A stretch of DNA of 64,000 nucleotides from Macropodus opercularis (Eukaryota > Chordata > Actinopteri > Anabantiformes > Osphronemidae): assembly GCA_030770545.1 (NCBI GenBank), contig CM061105.1:9097001-9161000 (forward strand), written 5' to 3'. The translations under genes and the position numbers were made by a program. The notes beneath the pieces were generated by a model. It searched no databases. It was not told where the DNA came from and was given only the letters and a program-made list of their open reading frames with translations. Shown here piece by piece: positions 24,101 to 37,972 of the stretch; position 1 is the first letter of the stretch, and each line of letters opens with the position of its first letter.

Positions 24101-27100
24101 TGACAGCAGGAACCAGTGTCTTAAGCCAATGTACTGCTCCCAGAACAGGAAGGGGTATCCATTGGGGTAGTTCAACAAACCCTTGCGGCTAAACTCGTCG
24201 CACACAGCCCGCACACTCTCAATGGCCTCGACAAAGTCGCTGGCCTGGCGAAGGCCGTTCAGGTAGAAAGGGAACTGAGCAAACTCCAGAGGTTCTGCAG
24301 CTGGTACTGTAAGAGAGAAAGGGATTTAATATCAGACTATGTGCTGGTCATATTCAAAGACAGATTAATGGGCTTTGGCCAAAATAAGAAGACAAGATAT
24401 TTACTGCGCAAGTTCTCCCCCGTAGTGTCGTACTTGTCATGAATCCACTCTCTGGGATGAGGGTAAAAGTTTGCCTGGGAAGCGGCATAGCCCAGAGGAT
24501 CATTACTGACCCACACTGTCAGGTAAATATAAAATACTTCTGGGGGGATCAGACCCTCTGCATCCACCAGCCGCCGAGAAGTCAACTAGAGAAAAAATGG
24601 GTTATTATTTTTTGTCCACGATGCCACACACCTTGCTTCAGAATGGACATTCTGTTCTGTTTTCCTTCGCAGCTCTTGGACATACCTGGCTGTAGTTAAA
24701 GGGCTCTTTCTTGGAGCCAGTCTGGATGAGGAGCTTGTACGCCAAAGCTCCGTCTTCAGTACCGTTACGATAGCTGTCAGCTGTAATCCTGCCTGCCTGC
24801 CAGTCAGCATCAAAAGCACTCTGAAGACCTGCAAGTCAGGTAACACGCAGGAAAGAAATGATTGTACACATTTAAAAACAGTCGCATTTTCTTTCTCTAC
24901 TCGACAGTCTGTGTGGGCAGTGACGCTAAAAATGTTTAAATATCAAGTTTCTTTTTCCATTATTTTTTCCCCAGCTGGCTCTGATTGACCTTTTAACTAT
25001 TACTTCCTCCTGAGTGGAGCTCTGACACGTCCTAGCCCGGGGACACACACACACATAATCCATGATCCCAGCCTGTCGACCAAACCTCCGCTGAGCCCAG
25101 GTGGACGGCGGTAAAAAGCATCCGTGAACTTTCAGTCACCTTTTACACGTTTTTACCCCTGGTGCCATTCACTTTCATTCTTAGTAAAGAGCACACCTGA
25201 AAAGCCTGTTGCACCATCTACTGGATTCTGACATCAATAACAAAGTCCCTCGAGGGAAGAGGGACCAAGTTATTACTTGACTGACTCAGCGTGAATTCTT
25301 ACCTTTGAGCCAGTCCTGGAAGTAGTGAAGCCACATGCGAGGAAGCTTGTTGTTGCTGTCTCTGACCACGTATCTGACAGAATTGAAGGCATTGTGCAGC
25401 TGGATGAGCAGCCTCTGTGACCGGGCATAATCAAATCCATCCATGGTCACCAGATACATATTGTAGAAGGAGAAATACTTGAACTGGGCATCAATGAAAT
25501 CATACTCTTTAGTGTCACGTGGCACAATGTCAGTCAGGTAGAGGCCATCGTGCACCATGGTGGTTCCGTATAGGCTTAGGCCCAGGAGGCCCAGGAAGAG
25601 AACCACCACAATGGCTTTGCTCTTGGGCTTGAGGAGCAGAGGGGCGTATTTCTCCCTGGCAAAGCTGGACAGGTTCCAGTGAAGGAACGGTAGAGGGACG
25701 CACTTCTTTCCCAGTTTGGAGTCCTCCATCTGGGCTAGCAGGTCACGTGTGGAACTGGAAGTAGGGGTGAACAACTGGGAGCCATAGGGATCCGGCACCG
25801 AGGTGGTGGTGGGGGAAGGTGTAATGGCTAAAGAAGAAAAATAAGAGAAGCCAATTAGTGTCTTGGCATAACAATTATAACAAAAAAATCTATACAAAGA
25901 CGATTTTAAACATAAACATAAACGTGAGAAGTGCTTTGTTATCTTATATTTACCTTGAGCTTGGGAGGTGGGGCACAGGATGATGGACGGTGGGCTAGTG
26001 GAGATCTGTGAGGTAGGGGGTAGGATCGTGACGATGTGCTGTCCTGCTGCATCGCACTGCGTGAACGCCTGCACCGTGGTGGTGATTTGGGTGCTGGTGG
26101 TGATCGTGGATCCTGCAGTGTACTGGTGCGCCGTTGCCGTAGCGGGCGTGTGCGGCTGCTCCCCGGCGTCAGACAGCTCATGAGGAGAGAGGTGGATAAC
26201 GCGGTCGGAGCAGGGACTGTACAGGCAGCAGAGGACGTCCAAACGCTTGTCCTCGCGTCGGTGGAGGTCCAGGCTGAGGATGGCCGGGAAGATGAGCAGC
26301 ACCATGGCAAAATTAAACACAACCACAATGGCCGCCTTCGGAGAGAGAGAGAGAGACAAAGTGAGAAGAGTCAGAGAACAGTATGTAAAATTACAGACAC
26401 CCTACTCCAGCTGGGGAGAGTCGAGGCCCCTCTTTTTTAAGAGTCTCAGACCACAGCACAGAAAGTAAAAGCTTACTCTAAATCACCAGCCAAGAATACT
26501 TAGCGAGCCAGGAGGGGAGTGGGAGAGAAAAGGAGGCCAACAGAAAGAAAGAAAGAAAGAAGCGAGGGAAATATATATGTCTGAGCAAAACCATCACCAC
26601 CACCGCTGCCTCCCTCTCACTCCAACCCCTGAAGCTGACATTCTAACTGGCTGCGGTTTCCAGTGTATGTACATCTGTGTGTGTGTGTGTGTGTGTGCAT
26701 TTACGTGTGTGCTTGTGTGTTTCGGACCACCCACAGTTAGTCACAGATCAGAGCAAACAGCCTTGACGGGCCAGTGATATACGGAGCCACTCCTCCCTCC
26801 CCTCTTGTTCTCTCTCTGTCTGCGTCTCTATGTCTGTTCATCTCTCTTTGCTCGGATTATTCCACATTATAAACATGCACACGCAATTATGAACACATAC
26901 GGATGCCGAGACACGCCATACAAAAATGTTTAGGTGAAGCGGCAACAGGCCGGGGAACAAAGCGTTTCCTTGCGCTGAATAAATGTCACCTCTGTTAAGT
27001 TATCTCTTTCATTTACAAAGGAGCCTCAGGCATCTTGGTGTGCGATTGTGCACATGTGTTTATGTCTGCGGAAGCATGTGTGGCATCATAATTATAATAA

Positions 27101-30100
27101 GAAATCTTTACCTGCAAAGAGAAAGCTCGCAAGGCAGGGATGGGTATCAACGCGGCCATGAAGAACGCAATCATGTTGTTGATCGAAGTCAGAGCCACGC
27201 TGGTGCCAGTGCGCCGTAAACAGTCTCCGGTCCTCTCCTTCAGAACAAACACAGGAATAAGTCAAGAGGATAGGATAAGATAGGAGGAGAGGAGACGAGA
27301 GGAGAGGAGAGGAGGCTACCTTAAAGGGGATGTTAGTTGCAGTTTCTGTGAAGGAGTGAGCCAAGAGAAACATGTCATCTACACCAATCCCTAGTGCCAG
27401 GAAGGGCAGCACCTGGTTGGAGACACGCAACACAAAAACAAAGATCAGAATGACCATTTAAGTGTCACATCAAATCAAGCCCGACTGCCCTCAAGGAACA
27501 TGCTTCCTAATGCCATGTAGTGTACGATTTGGTTCCCTATATGTCACACCTGTGTGGTGGCAGCGTTGAAGGACAGGCCAAGCAGTGAGCAGAGACCCAG
27601 TCCTGCAGCCACTGACAGGGCCACTAACAGCACCCCGGCCAGCCCCACGGCTCCCTGGGACTTAGCGCAGTCCCACCGCAGCATGGTCACACAGGCATAG
27701 GCCAGCTAGAAAGATGACAACCATGATAACGATTAGTCGTGTTAGATTTTGAATATCACTATTACATTTCACTGAGTTGATTGGTTGAAACACTGACCAT
27801 GAGCAGGTACCCTCCAGCCACCCTGATGGCACTGACGTCAGAAAAAGACTTCATGATGTCGTTGAGGGTTGTGGTGGAGAAAGCGTGGATGGACTGGCTG
27901 GAGTTAGACGGGATACTCTGATGGACCACCTGAAGAATACAAAACCCAGTCAGGCTCCCGAAGTCACGCATTCATACCACAGGTACGTTTGTACTGCATA
28001 AGACAAACAACACTGTTATTTTGTGGTACCACGATCTTCTTCTGACGCCAAATTTTAGAGCCGTTAAATAGAAATGGACCCCTGTCCCCTAGAAACGAGC
28101 ATGTGCCTGAGAGTAAGCTCGAATGTGTGTGTGTGTCTGTGTTTCATGTGCTAGCATGCCTGTGTGTGGTGTGTGTGTGTGTGTGACAACTGAGGAGTAA
28201 TGAGCACAGATGCCAGAGGTTGTGAGGTCAAAGGTGAAAGGGATGAGATCACATGGATCAGCAGACTGCTCTGCCCGCATGGTGTCATAAACGGACTGAA
28301 GCTCCCTAACCTAAACGTCCTCGTCGCTTGCTATCTCACGTAGATCTGCTCCTGGTCTTTAATGTTCAGAGGTACGCTTCTCTGTCGCGTCTGAGTCTGT
28401 CCCCCCCTGTTTTCCACCTCCCGCGTGTCCCTCATCGTCCCCTCTCCTCGCTCTCACCATGGTCGGTGTCAGCTATCACGGCAACAGCCTGTTCCTATAA
28501 CTAGGGCTCTGACAGAGAGAGATGATTGGCCTACCACACACACACGTATGTACACACCTACTGCCCCGTGCTTCGCTTTACAAGGGAGCTGAAGACTGAT
28601 GGAATTCAGACACTGCAGTGTAAGACTCGGTGTGTGTGGGTGTGTGTGTGTGCCAAAGCAAAACACGCCTGCATAGGGACAGGGAATTGCTTCCTCATAT
28701 TTCTTCTTGGTGGTTACAACAAAAGACCCCACTTCTGTCTCTTTGCTGAAAGCATGCGCCTTTGAATAACACATGAAATGAGCAGGAAAATGTTCGCACC
28801 TCCACAAACTTCCTCTGCCAGGACTCGAGGATGGCGGTGGCCTTCTCTTCGTTCCAGTTGATGTCGTGGATCTCGTAGTCATCTTTAAAGTGCTCATACA
28901 GCTGCTTAGGACTCATCAGCAGGAACATGGTTTGAAGAGCTTCAGCACTGCGAAAAAAGCAAAAACGTACACCTCAGATTAGTCGAATAAGTCGGAAGGT
29001 TTTTTGTTCGCTGAGTGGACCTGCATCATGTAACTGGATGTTGTTGCTTCTCTAAGCATTAGTGAAGTGCGTCTGTCTGACTGGTGGAAGGCAGGTGCCG
29101 TTTCTTCTAGGATTGGTCCGTGTGTGTGCCTGCCAGAGTAAACAACCAAAAGCAGGTGTTATGTGGTCTGTCTGCCTGATGGTCTTTAGGCCACTATCCC
29201 AGATGTCCTCAGGTTTTCTTGGCAGCAGTGCTGCTCAAAATGTGAAAGAAATGATCATAAATCACATCCTAGAGTGTGGCTCTTGCAGATGGGGCTGGAA
29301 TCCCCTTTCTTTCAGGGCTCAGTCGAGCCTTTGTGGGTAACGGCCTGAGCTCTGAATCAGTGCTGTCACTTCATTTGTACTAGACGTGCTTTTAAAGCCA
29401 GCTGAAGTGAAGACGCAAGTCAAAACCCCTGTGAGCATGTTATTGTAAACAAGAGACTTGTTTGCCTTCAGAAAAATGTGACTTTTGTTGTTGTTTTTCA
29501 GTTCTCCTGCGTTTTCCTTCTCTTTGACCCTTTACACAACAAGTGTGCGGCAAGGTGGGGGTGCTTTATGTCGCTGTCACTCATCTTTAATTGGTCTATC
29601 TTGGACCAGGGTCACGCAGGAAACCGATTCCTCTCAGTATGAGGCATTCCTAGCATGTGTCTGTTGGACTACAGGGATTCCACAGTCACAGCGGCTCATA
29701 AGCGGCCTGCGTGGCTGTCAGTACCCAGGCAACCCCCCCGCCTCCCCCCGCATATTATTATATCTTCCAGTAAGAGAAAGCCAAACCTATAACACAGAGT
29801 GTAAAATCTCCTGTAACTGCAGCGACTGCTCTCTCGTTTCACGTCTTAATAAACACATACCTCAGCAGAGTATCCTGACTGCTCTTGACCCGCCCTCCCA
29901 GAATGAGCTCCTCCTGCCAGTGCATGAACTTCCGGCTGAAACCATGACAACCACCCTGGAGATGTCCAGAAATGTCGGGACTCTGAATAGAAAGAGAGCC
30001 GTGAAAGTGCAGTTCTCAGACACAGCTACTGTGTGTATTAGACGATAGGCTGCGTTCTTGTTCGTGTGAGTTTACCTCTCCTTGCTCCTTGTTGGGTGCA

Positions 30101-33100
30101 CTAAGAGGGCAGTCGGGGTCTGATGGGTCTAGACAAGGCCTGTTCATGTATGCATGGCCCACCTACCAAATCAAATTATGTTACAAACGTCTCAGAACAT
30201 ACACAGCAGGTGAGTAAGCAGTAACTATTCACAGGAGTTTCTGTTTTTGTGTAGATGAGTGACCCACCTGGGCTTTGTCCAGCATCTCCTTAAATCCTTC
30301 TAGTGAAGTGAACTGACTCAGCTCCTCCATCAGTTTGACTGGATCTAGATTCATCCACTGGATATCTGGCATACCCCTGAAAAGACAACGCACGCCGCAT
30401 TTGCAAATGATTTCTCAAAAACTGCACAATCGCACGGAGCTGAACTCCTGCTGATCTCTGTTTTCAGCAGAAACACACACTTTGGCTCAGTTCGATTCTC
30501 ACTCGCTCGTTGCGCGGGGCTGCGCAGGCGTCTAGCTGCAGATACAGGATAAAATAGCGTTTATTATCCTGTTTCACGCTGCTACAATGCGCAGGGAAAA
30601 GGCACGGTGGCTGCCTGCTCGCTTCCAGTCCTCACTGTCCTGCACTGAGTCATAACAATTACCTCTGCCTCCCAAACATCTTGATAAGGATGGAGGAAAG
30701 GGGAGAGGCTCAGAGGATGGAAGGGATGGAAACAACTTTATTTTCTGATCTGCAAAGAGACAAAACCTGACGGCAGCCAGAAAAGGGTGAAATTATATAT
30801 ATATTATTCTTAATCTCCCTCCACTGGTTAGTGATGAGATTTCCTCTCTTCTGTCCACATACCAGGCTCCTTTCGCTGCTGCTCTCGAACACACTCTCCT
30901 TTATCATTGGTTTATGCTTGACTGATTCAGACCTGGGTCTTTTTATAGTTTTTTTTTCATTGCTGCCCTTTGTTCTGCCCTCACTAGTTTTGTCACTTTC
31001 TCACTCTCTTTCTGAATGTATCTCTGTCCCTCGTCCGCTCTTCAGTCTCTTTACCTTACCCTTACTCTGTAGCTTTTTTTGTGCTTTTGTTTGCATTTGA
31101 AGACGGAGCTGATGTGAAGTGGAAGCTGGCCTAGAGGCCACCGTGTGTTCCCTTCAATTCCACATAAAACGGACGTAAAAAAAAATGAAAATAATTAATA
31201 AACAACAGCAGATGTTGAACACTTTGTGTGATTTACAGGAATGGGAGACATGTGAATCATCAAAGAACCCCCTTCTCTCTCTCTCTGTCACTCTGCCTTC
31301 ACACAAGCCAACAGGGAGATGCTAGGGATGGGAAAACTTGTGTTTGTTTTTGTATGCGCTGGCTTGTCATGCAACACACTGCTGTCAGCTCTAGACAGAA
31401 ACATAAACAAATTATTTGTTTGCAGCAAAACATATGCTATGATCTAAACTATCTTTTATAAACCAAGTACTCAATTGAAATATCACTTGTGACGATGAAA
31501 AAAAGGTCTCTTTCAGTGACTCAATTTCTCAAGAGAACCTCGTACCCAAAAAAGCAGGAAAAAAAACAAAAAACCTTGAATTTGCAAATGCCCAAATACG
31601 CCCAGGCCTCACTGTTAACCGTCTTGTAGCCTCTCTCAGTCTTTCTCGGGGGACTTGAGGCTTGAATACTGCCCATTTTATTTGTTGGACAACTTAGGAG
31701 CTGGGAGCCCGGGGCATTACCATGAGAATGCCGAGTGTTAGCCGTGAGCTGACAAAGCCGATCCCCCTCCCTCCTCCGGGGCCCCTGCACTGATGGACAC
31801 TCACTCGTAAACTGAAAGAATGCTTACCATTGTCTGACCCAAAGGACTCCCCTGCCACCACCACCGCTGCCGCCTCCCGCCCTCTGCCATCCCACCACCC
31901 AGTTGCCGCTGAACGCTGAAGCCATCTCCCCTCTCCATCCCACCCTCGCTTGATACATCTCTCCCTCACTTTCACTCTTTTTTTCTGTCAGGAACCCCCC
32001 CGGTCCCTCTCCAGGCTCTAAAAGAACTCTATTACTGACCGCCACTGTCAGTCACAGCACTCACTGACAGACTACTGAAAGCCCAACTGTATGTCTCCAT
32101 CCAGCATGTGTGAGACATTATGGACTAGTCAGATGGAAGCAGTGACAGCAAAAGCAGAGCCAATATTTTATATGTCTAAATGTTTTAATATGCACAAAAA
32201 TGTAAGTATTTTTTTCAAAACTTACGGTAAATAGGCGGAGCCTCCCTGCAGTTTGGCCCCCTCCCAAAAACAGTCCAATGGAGTGATTATCATACAAGGG
32301 AATAGCTTGTCAATCATCTACAATCGGGAAATTAAACAAAGGCCAGTCAGTAAAATACGTTGATATGTAAAATATGAAGACACGTGAAAACCTATGTGTC
32401 AACTCACCCTTTCAATCATGACGTTTTCTATAATAGGAACCCCTGATTTATAGCATATTTTGTTAAGATCCCATGATCTGCAGGAGAGAAAATCATGTTG
32501 AATTTGCAGTCAGAAGCAGAATATATTTACTCATAATACTTTTTGCTGTGTTTGCCGTCCACTTACTTTCCAAATAGCGACACCTGGACCTTGCTTGCAG
32601 ACATGGCAGATTCCATGTGAACCAGCAAAGCCTCCTGGGTAAGAATGTTGGTGCCCTCTTCTTTGGGTGTCTGGATAAGCATCTGTGAGGTAAATATTGA
32701 CTCCTCTCCCTGTTTTTCCCTGGTGTAGCGAAGCTCTGTGCTCACGCGGCTGCCAGCTAGAAAACAAACAATAAAGCATAAATTAACAGTGAATTCTCCT
32801 TTTTGATAAACACATATTTGGACACATACTTACAAGAACACACATTTCAGTGCGTACATATGCACATGCACTTACACTAAAGCACACACACATATATGGA
32901 CCAACGCCCTTGGCCCTAGCCAGTATTGGTTTTGAAGGCACTTCACACAAGGCAGCGTCTGGCCAAGTGAAATGAGTAATACAGGCTCTCATTGGCTCTT
33001 TCTGTGAAACAGATGTGCCCTGTTAGTTAGGAAAACCACCCTTCTGATGCCCCTTCCGAGGGTCCCACTTTGCTGACGGCAGCAGATACGGACAAAGACG

Positions 33101-35832
33101 TTTTAAATACACAAAAAACAAGCATAACACGCAAGCGATGAGCGTGCAGATTCGAGGAGATGAAGTAATGCAGCGAGGAAAATATAAATATCAGAGGTGG
33201 CGAAGAAGAGGAAAGAGGAGATGAGAAAGCGAGAGGGGGAGCTATGTTGTGCTGTGCGGTAGACTCCAGCCCCCTAATTACAGGAGGTTGCCCTGAAAAG
33301 AGTTTGCCAGCCGGGGGGATCTGTGCCTGTGCCAAGTGGACATGAAACATGCCGTGCTGGATCACAGAGGGCCCGTCTGCCCCTCTTGGTGTCCCACTAC
33401 TTGACAACCCCAGAGAATGAAAGAGCAGACTGGGGGGTTTAAAAACAAGAACTACCTCCGTCTTAATTCCATCTCTTGTCCTTCTTTTACTCTCTTTCGC
33501 TGTGCTGCAATCGATCCTGACCTCACATCTTTCACCACTTATTTCTCATCTCCTCTTTATACTCTAGTTTCTCTCCGTCTGTTTCTTTCTACCCCTCTTC
33601 CCCTTGCGCCCCCCCAGCCTAGAGCTGGCTGCTATAATTGATGGGAAGAAAAGAAAAAACAAACTATTCAGCTTGCTCCGTGAAAGTGTGAGATCAGGTT
33701 AGAACTCTGGGCTTCAGACACACACGCCGAGGTTTCTCGACTTCGCTTTCAAGGTGTTAATAGCCTACATGGAGGCTGGGGGATATCAGGTCACCTTATT
33801 TATTTGCCGTCACGGGCGTCTGGATCAATGCAAATCGAAAAGAAAACCTTTAAATAGGACGTGTTCTTGTTGAGAATCCTTGGCCACTAAAGTGATGAAG
33901 CATTTATAATGCTTTTATCCTATAGCCATAACAAATAATGGAAAATGAGTAGTTTCCTTGAAAATTGGAAAGACCGAGGGTTCATTGAACCATTTTATCC
34001 TGTCAGGTACACGTCCAGAGTACCTGACTTTGAGTGCTTGGGCATGTTCCCTTTTGTTTTTTATTAAAGCTACTACAAAACGGAACCCTTTCCATTTGTG
34101 GACCTCTTTTACATCTGTTAAACCTTTTTTGACATTTCGTATGTTAACCTCTGCAGCGTGAGGTTTTGATCCCAACAGGAACAGGGTGACTCGGAGAGAC
34201 TCTGGCTCTGTAATTACAGGCCTCCTGAAGTAAATTATAGCTATTTGTGTCTCGTTCCTCCCATCTGGACCACCCAGGCAGCCAGCCCTCACTCTTCTCT
34301 CTCTCTTTCTCGCCTTCGCTCCTCAACCCCTGGTCTGGCCCCAACCACCCAACTGAGTTTCACAACCGCTCTGCTCCGTTCACAACTCTCCCCAGAAGCA
34401 GCCTTGTCCTTTATTTCCATATCTCCTGGTTCCTTTTGCCTTTCCTCCTAATAAGCTACTTCTTTCCCTCAACCCAGCCCGTGCTCCACACGCCTTAAAG
34501 AGACAGTTCCCAGACATATTCCCATCCTGGGAAGAAAGCACTTTTGAGCATCGAAATCATGGTTTCATCGCCCCAGCGGTTGGTAACTTTATTACATGAG
34601 CAATTTTGTAACATGAAATATTAGTCTGTGCTTGGCTGCATGATCAAAAATGAAAAACGACACGATCGCAACTGTGTGAATCACATTCACAGTTGTTTGA
34701 CTGGATGGTTTTGGAGAAATTCAACCACCATCTTGCAAATTTTAGCAAACAACTTTACTCTTTTGGGTGCAACATATGAATTCATTTACTAGCTTCACCA
34801 CTAAAGGCACTTTCACAACACTTACGACACTGGGAAAGTGAAAAGCAAGCAAAAAATGTCATAACAAGCCCCGACATGGTTTCATGACTGTGGGAGTATA
34901 AATATAATGTCTGTATGAACGAGCGCTGGTCTGTGTGTGTCTGTAAATGGTGTAAACACAGGACTCTTTGTAAACCAACATCAGTCATTTCATCCCCACC
35001 TGACACCTCCATCGCCAGATGCAAACCCTTAACCGGGTGAAATATTTGCTATTCTACTCTGTCATTGTGACTTAGAGGCCTAGTCCTGGTTTCAGGCCAT
35101 AGTAGGTCAAACCAGACCACCTTCAAAGTTCAGTGTGTTAGATTAGCTGGATTAGGGGGGCTTTGAAAGGCCCCATGCTGCTATAGAGGAAGCCCCAAGA
35201 TTGAAGATGGCTGAAAGTGACATGCTACATAGTGCCTTGAAAAATGATGTTTTCCTGATTACCACCACATGGGAATCTGAGAAGAAGATTTCTACACAAA
35301 TCATGTACATTTGTACCAGAGGGACAAAGGAAAAGAAAAAGAAACCTGTCCTTTGGAGGCCACCTTCCATCTATCACTACCTTCTGTCTTTTATTCCACC
35401 GTAGGCGTCCTTTAGTCTTTTTGACTTTCATCAAGGAAACAACATCAGAAAAATATAATCGTGTTCCTTTTGCGGCACATGGACCCACCAGAATCAGGTC
35501 TGTACCCTGTGTGCAGCCTGGCCCTGCCCTGTGGCATTCCCTCAGTCAGGGCACGGCCGCCCCCAGCAGATGGGCTGCTCCACCACACAATCTATGCGTA
35601 CAGCAGCTCCAGACTGAATGCAGACCCTTTTGTCATTCAACCCTTCAATTTCTTTCAGATGTTTCCCAACAAACAGCGGAATAAAGTAAAGAGGGGACGG
35701 GGGTTTTTTGCAACAAAACCAAATGGACCAAAACTTTCCCAGCCTGTAAAACAATGCCAGAGTCAACGGTGGGAGGGTGAGGCTGCAGGCAAAGAAGGGA
35801 GCTGGCACTTTGCTATCTTACCTATAGAAATA

Positions 35833-35875
<43 letters not shown>

Positions 35876-37931
35876 TTAATGCTGTATCTGTTCATCAATC
35901 CTCAAAGACACTTTGTATTTTAGAAAGAGACGACAAGACACAAGGATCAGTTTCAATGTGCTAAAATCCTGCAGCTCCCACCAAGACAAGATAAAAAGAA
36001 TAACTACACCTTAAAACAGTAGAAAACAGTGAAAACAACATGAAAATCAGTTTCACTTACATTCTATTCAGATGTGCCAGTGGTGTTAGCCACCACACAT
36101 AAATTTTCACCAAGGTTGGCATTTAGGCACTTTCTATTTCCATATGTATAGGCTTGCCTCTGCTAATTATGCTAATCATGGGCAGTGTTGGCCACTGTGA
36201 AAAATAGTCACATTAGACACTCCACTGACCGCTAATACTGCTTAATGTGTGGTTGAAACATACATTCATCCCTGCTTGAAAGGCAAAATTTTTCCACGTT
36301 GCTGGTCTCATTCAAACAAGAAATGAATTTATTGAGCCTAAGAACCATTTCTTTTTCTTTCCTTCCCAAGTACCAAGAAAATGTCCAGTCTCTCCCCATC
36401 TCCTCTCTCTTTACTTTTATGCTTCCATGGTGTGAAGACAGAGGCAAATGGTGCAAACTCTAAGGTGACTGGTGTCGCTTTATATCGCGCAGACCAAAGA
36501 CAAAGGTTGCTCCTCAGCTAGGAGAGAAAGGGTGCCACGCTATATTGATTGAGTTTTCAGTCGCAGCCTTTCAGGATGTCGCATTCAGCGTTGCAACGGG
36601 CTCTGGCATTAAAATAACTGTATAAAGGCAAGTTAAAGGTATATAAAAACTGTAAATGTGGGCCTAACTCCCAGATTTAGTCGGAATGGCGAACTGTAAA
36701 ATCAAAAAGACAGGTACTGCGTGTTTTGTGAGCCTCCTGGATCAGGGAAGCGAACGCCATGCGTCTGTCATACGCACATGTATCTATAGCTGCTCAGTGT
36801 GTGTTTATTTGTTGGGGGGTGGTCTTGGTCGGACTGTTGGTGAGTGTGTGTGTTGGGGGGTTGCTGAGAAAGGGGATGGAACGAGGGAGACTTGGATTGA
36901 AGCACTGAGAGGAGGGGGGTGAAATAAACATTTAGAAGTGACCCAGGTTGACTCTGGTCTTGTTTGTTCTCTCTACCAGTGAGGTCCTGGGCCCTGAGCG
37001 CTGGGAGTTTATTTATCTAGCTGGGGCACCACCGCACACTATTCACCTCCAATAATGCCTCATAGAGCTCCCTTTCTCTGTCTGAACTGGGGCGCTGTGT
37101 GCACACCGATGAATTATAGCATTTACCTGCTGTGCTGCTCTGAGGTTTGTTTAGAGAAACGGCTCCAAACACCAAAATGCCCACGTGTGCATTCGCACAT
37201 TTGCGCAAACTCAGGGTTGTTTTCTCTCGTTTGGAATCTTTCCGTGTCTTTTAATCAATCTGTTTCCAAGCTCCTCATACTTGCAGGAGACCATGTCTGA
37301 TTTCATGGCGAGCTGGCCATGCTAGAACTTCAGTGTCTATGCATTCATGCTATGTGGACAGAGCCTGGTCTTTGCCTCCCCCTTCCTCTCCTACATGGCC
37401 TCTTTATGGGACATGTGGTGTTCCTGCTATTCAGATAGGCCCAGTCTCACTATGCTCATATTTGGACAGCTTGAGCCTGTGTACACGTCTGTCATGCATC
37501 AACTAAACTCTGCCGAGAAGGATGAGTTTAGTTAACGTACAAGTAAACACTGCCAGTCTTACATGGAGGCCATTTCTTCCCTGTCTTTCTGAAACACACC
37601 TTTCAAGTAGGAATAATCCGATCTCAAAACGCTGACAATTTAATCTGTGACTACAAAATACAAAAAAAAATAAAATAAGTACACACAGTTCTTAACGTCC
37701 GCCCAAGCAAGACAGGTGAAAACACCAGCAAAATGCGTGAGCTAACCATAAACCTCTCACCCATCCTGCCCCCCCCCCCGTGTCTTATTTCATTCTTCTC
37801 GTCTTCCTGCACCTCTTTTTATGATCTCTCACTTTCCTGCTCACGGACAATACAGTGACTGGCTCATGTGTTGCTCAGCTCTCACCAACCTTCACACTCT
37901 CAGAGGTGAACAGGATGCAGTGACTGTAGCG

Positions 37932-37972
<41 letters not shown>

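Noticed and set aside
35461..35964. 167-codon plus-strand frame in ptch2 intron 2
   Set aside because: No recognisable domain, no splice or promoter context, and its end is the translation of a GT microsatellite.
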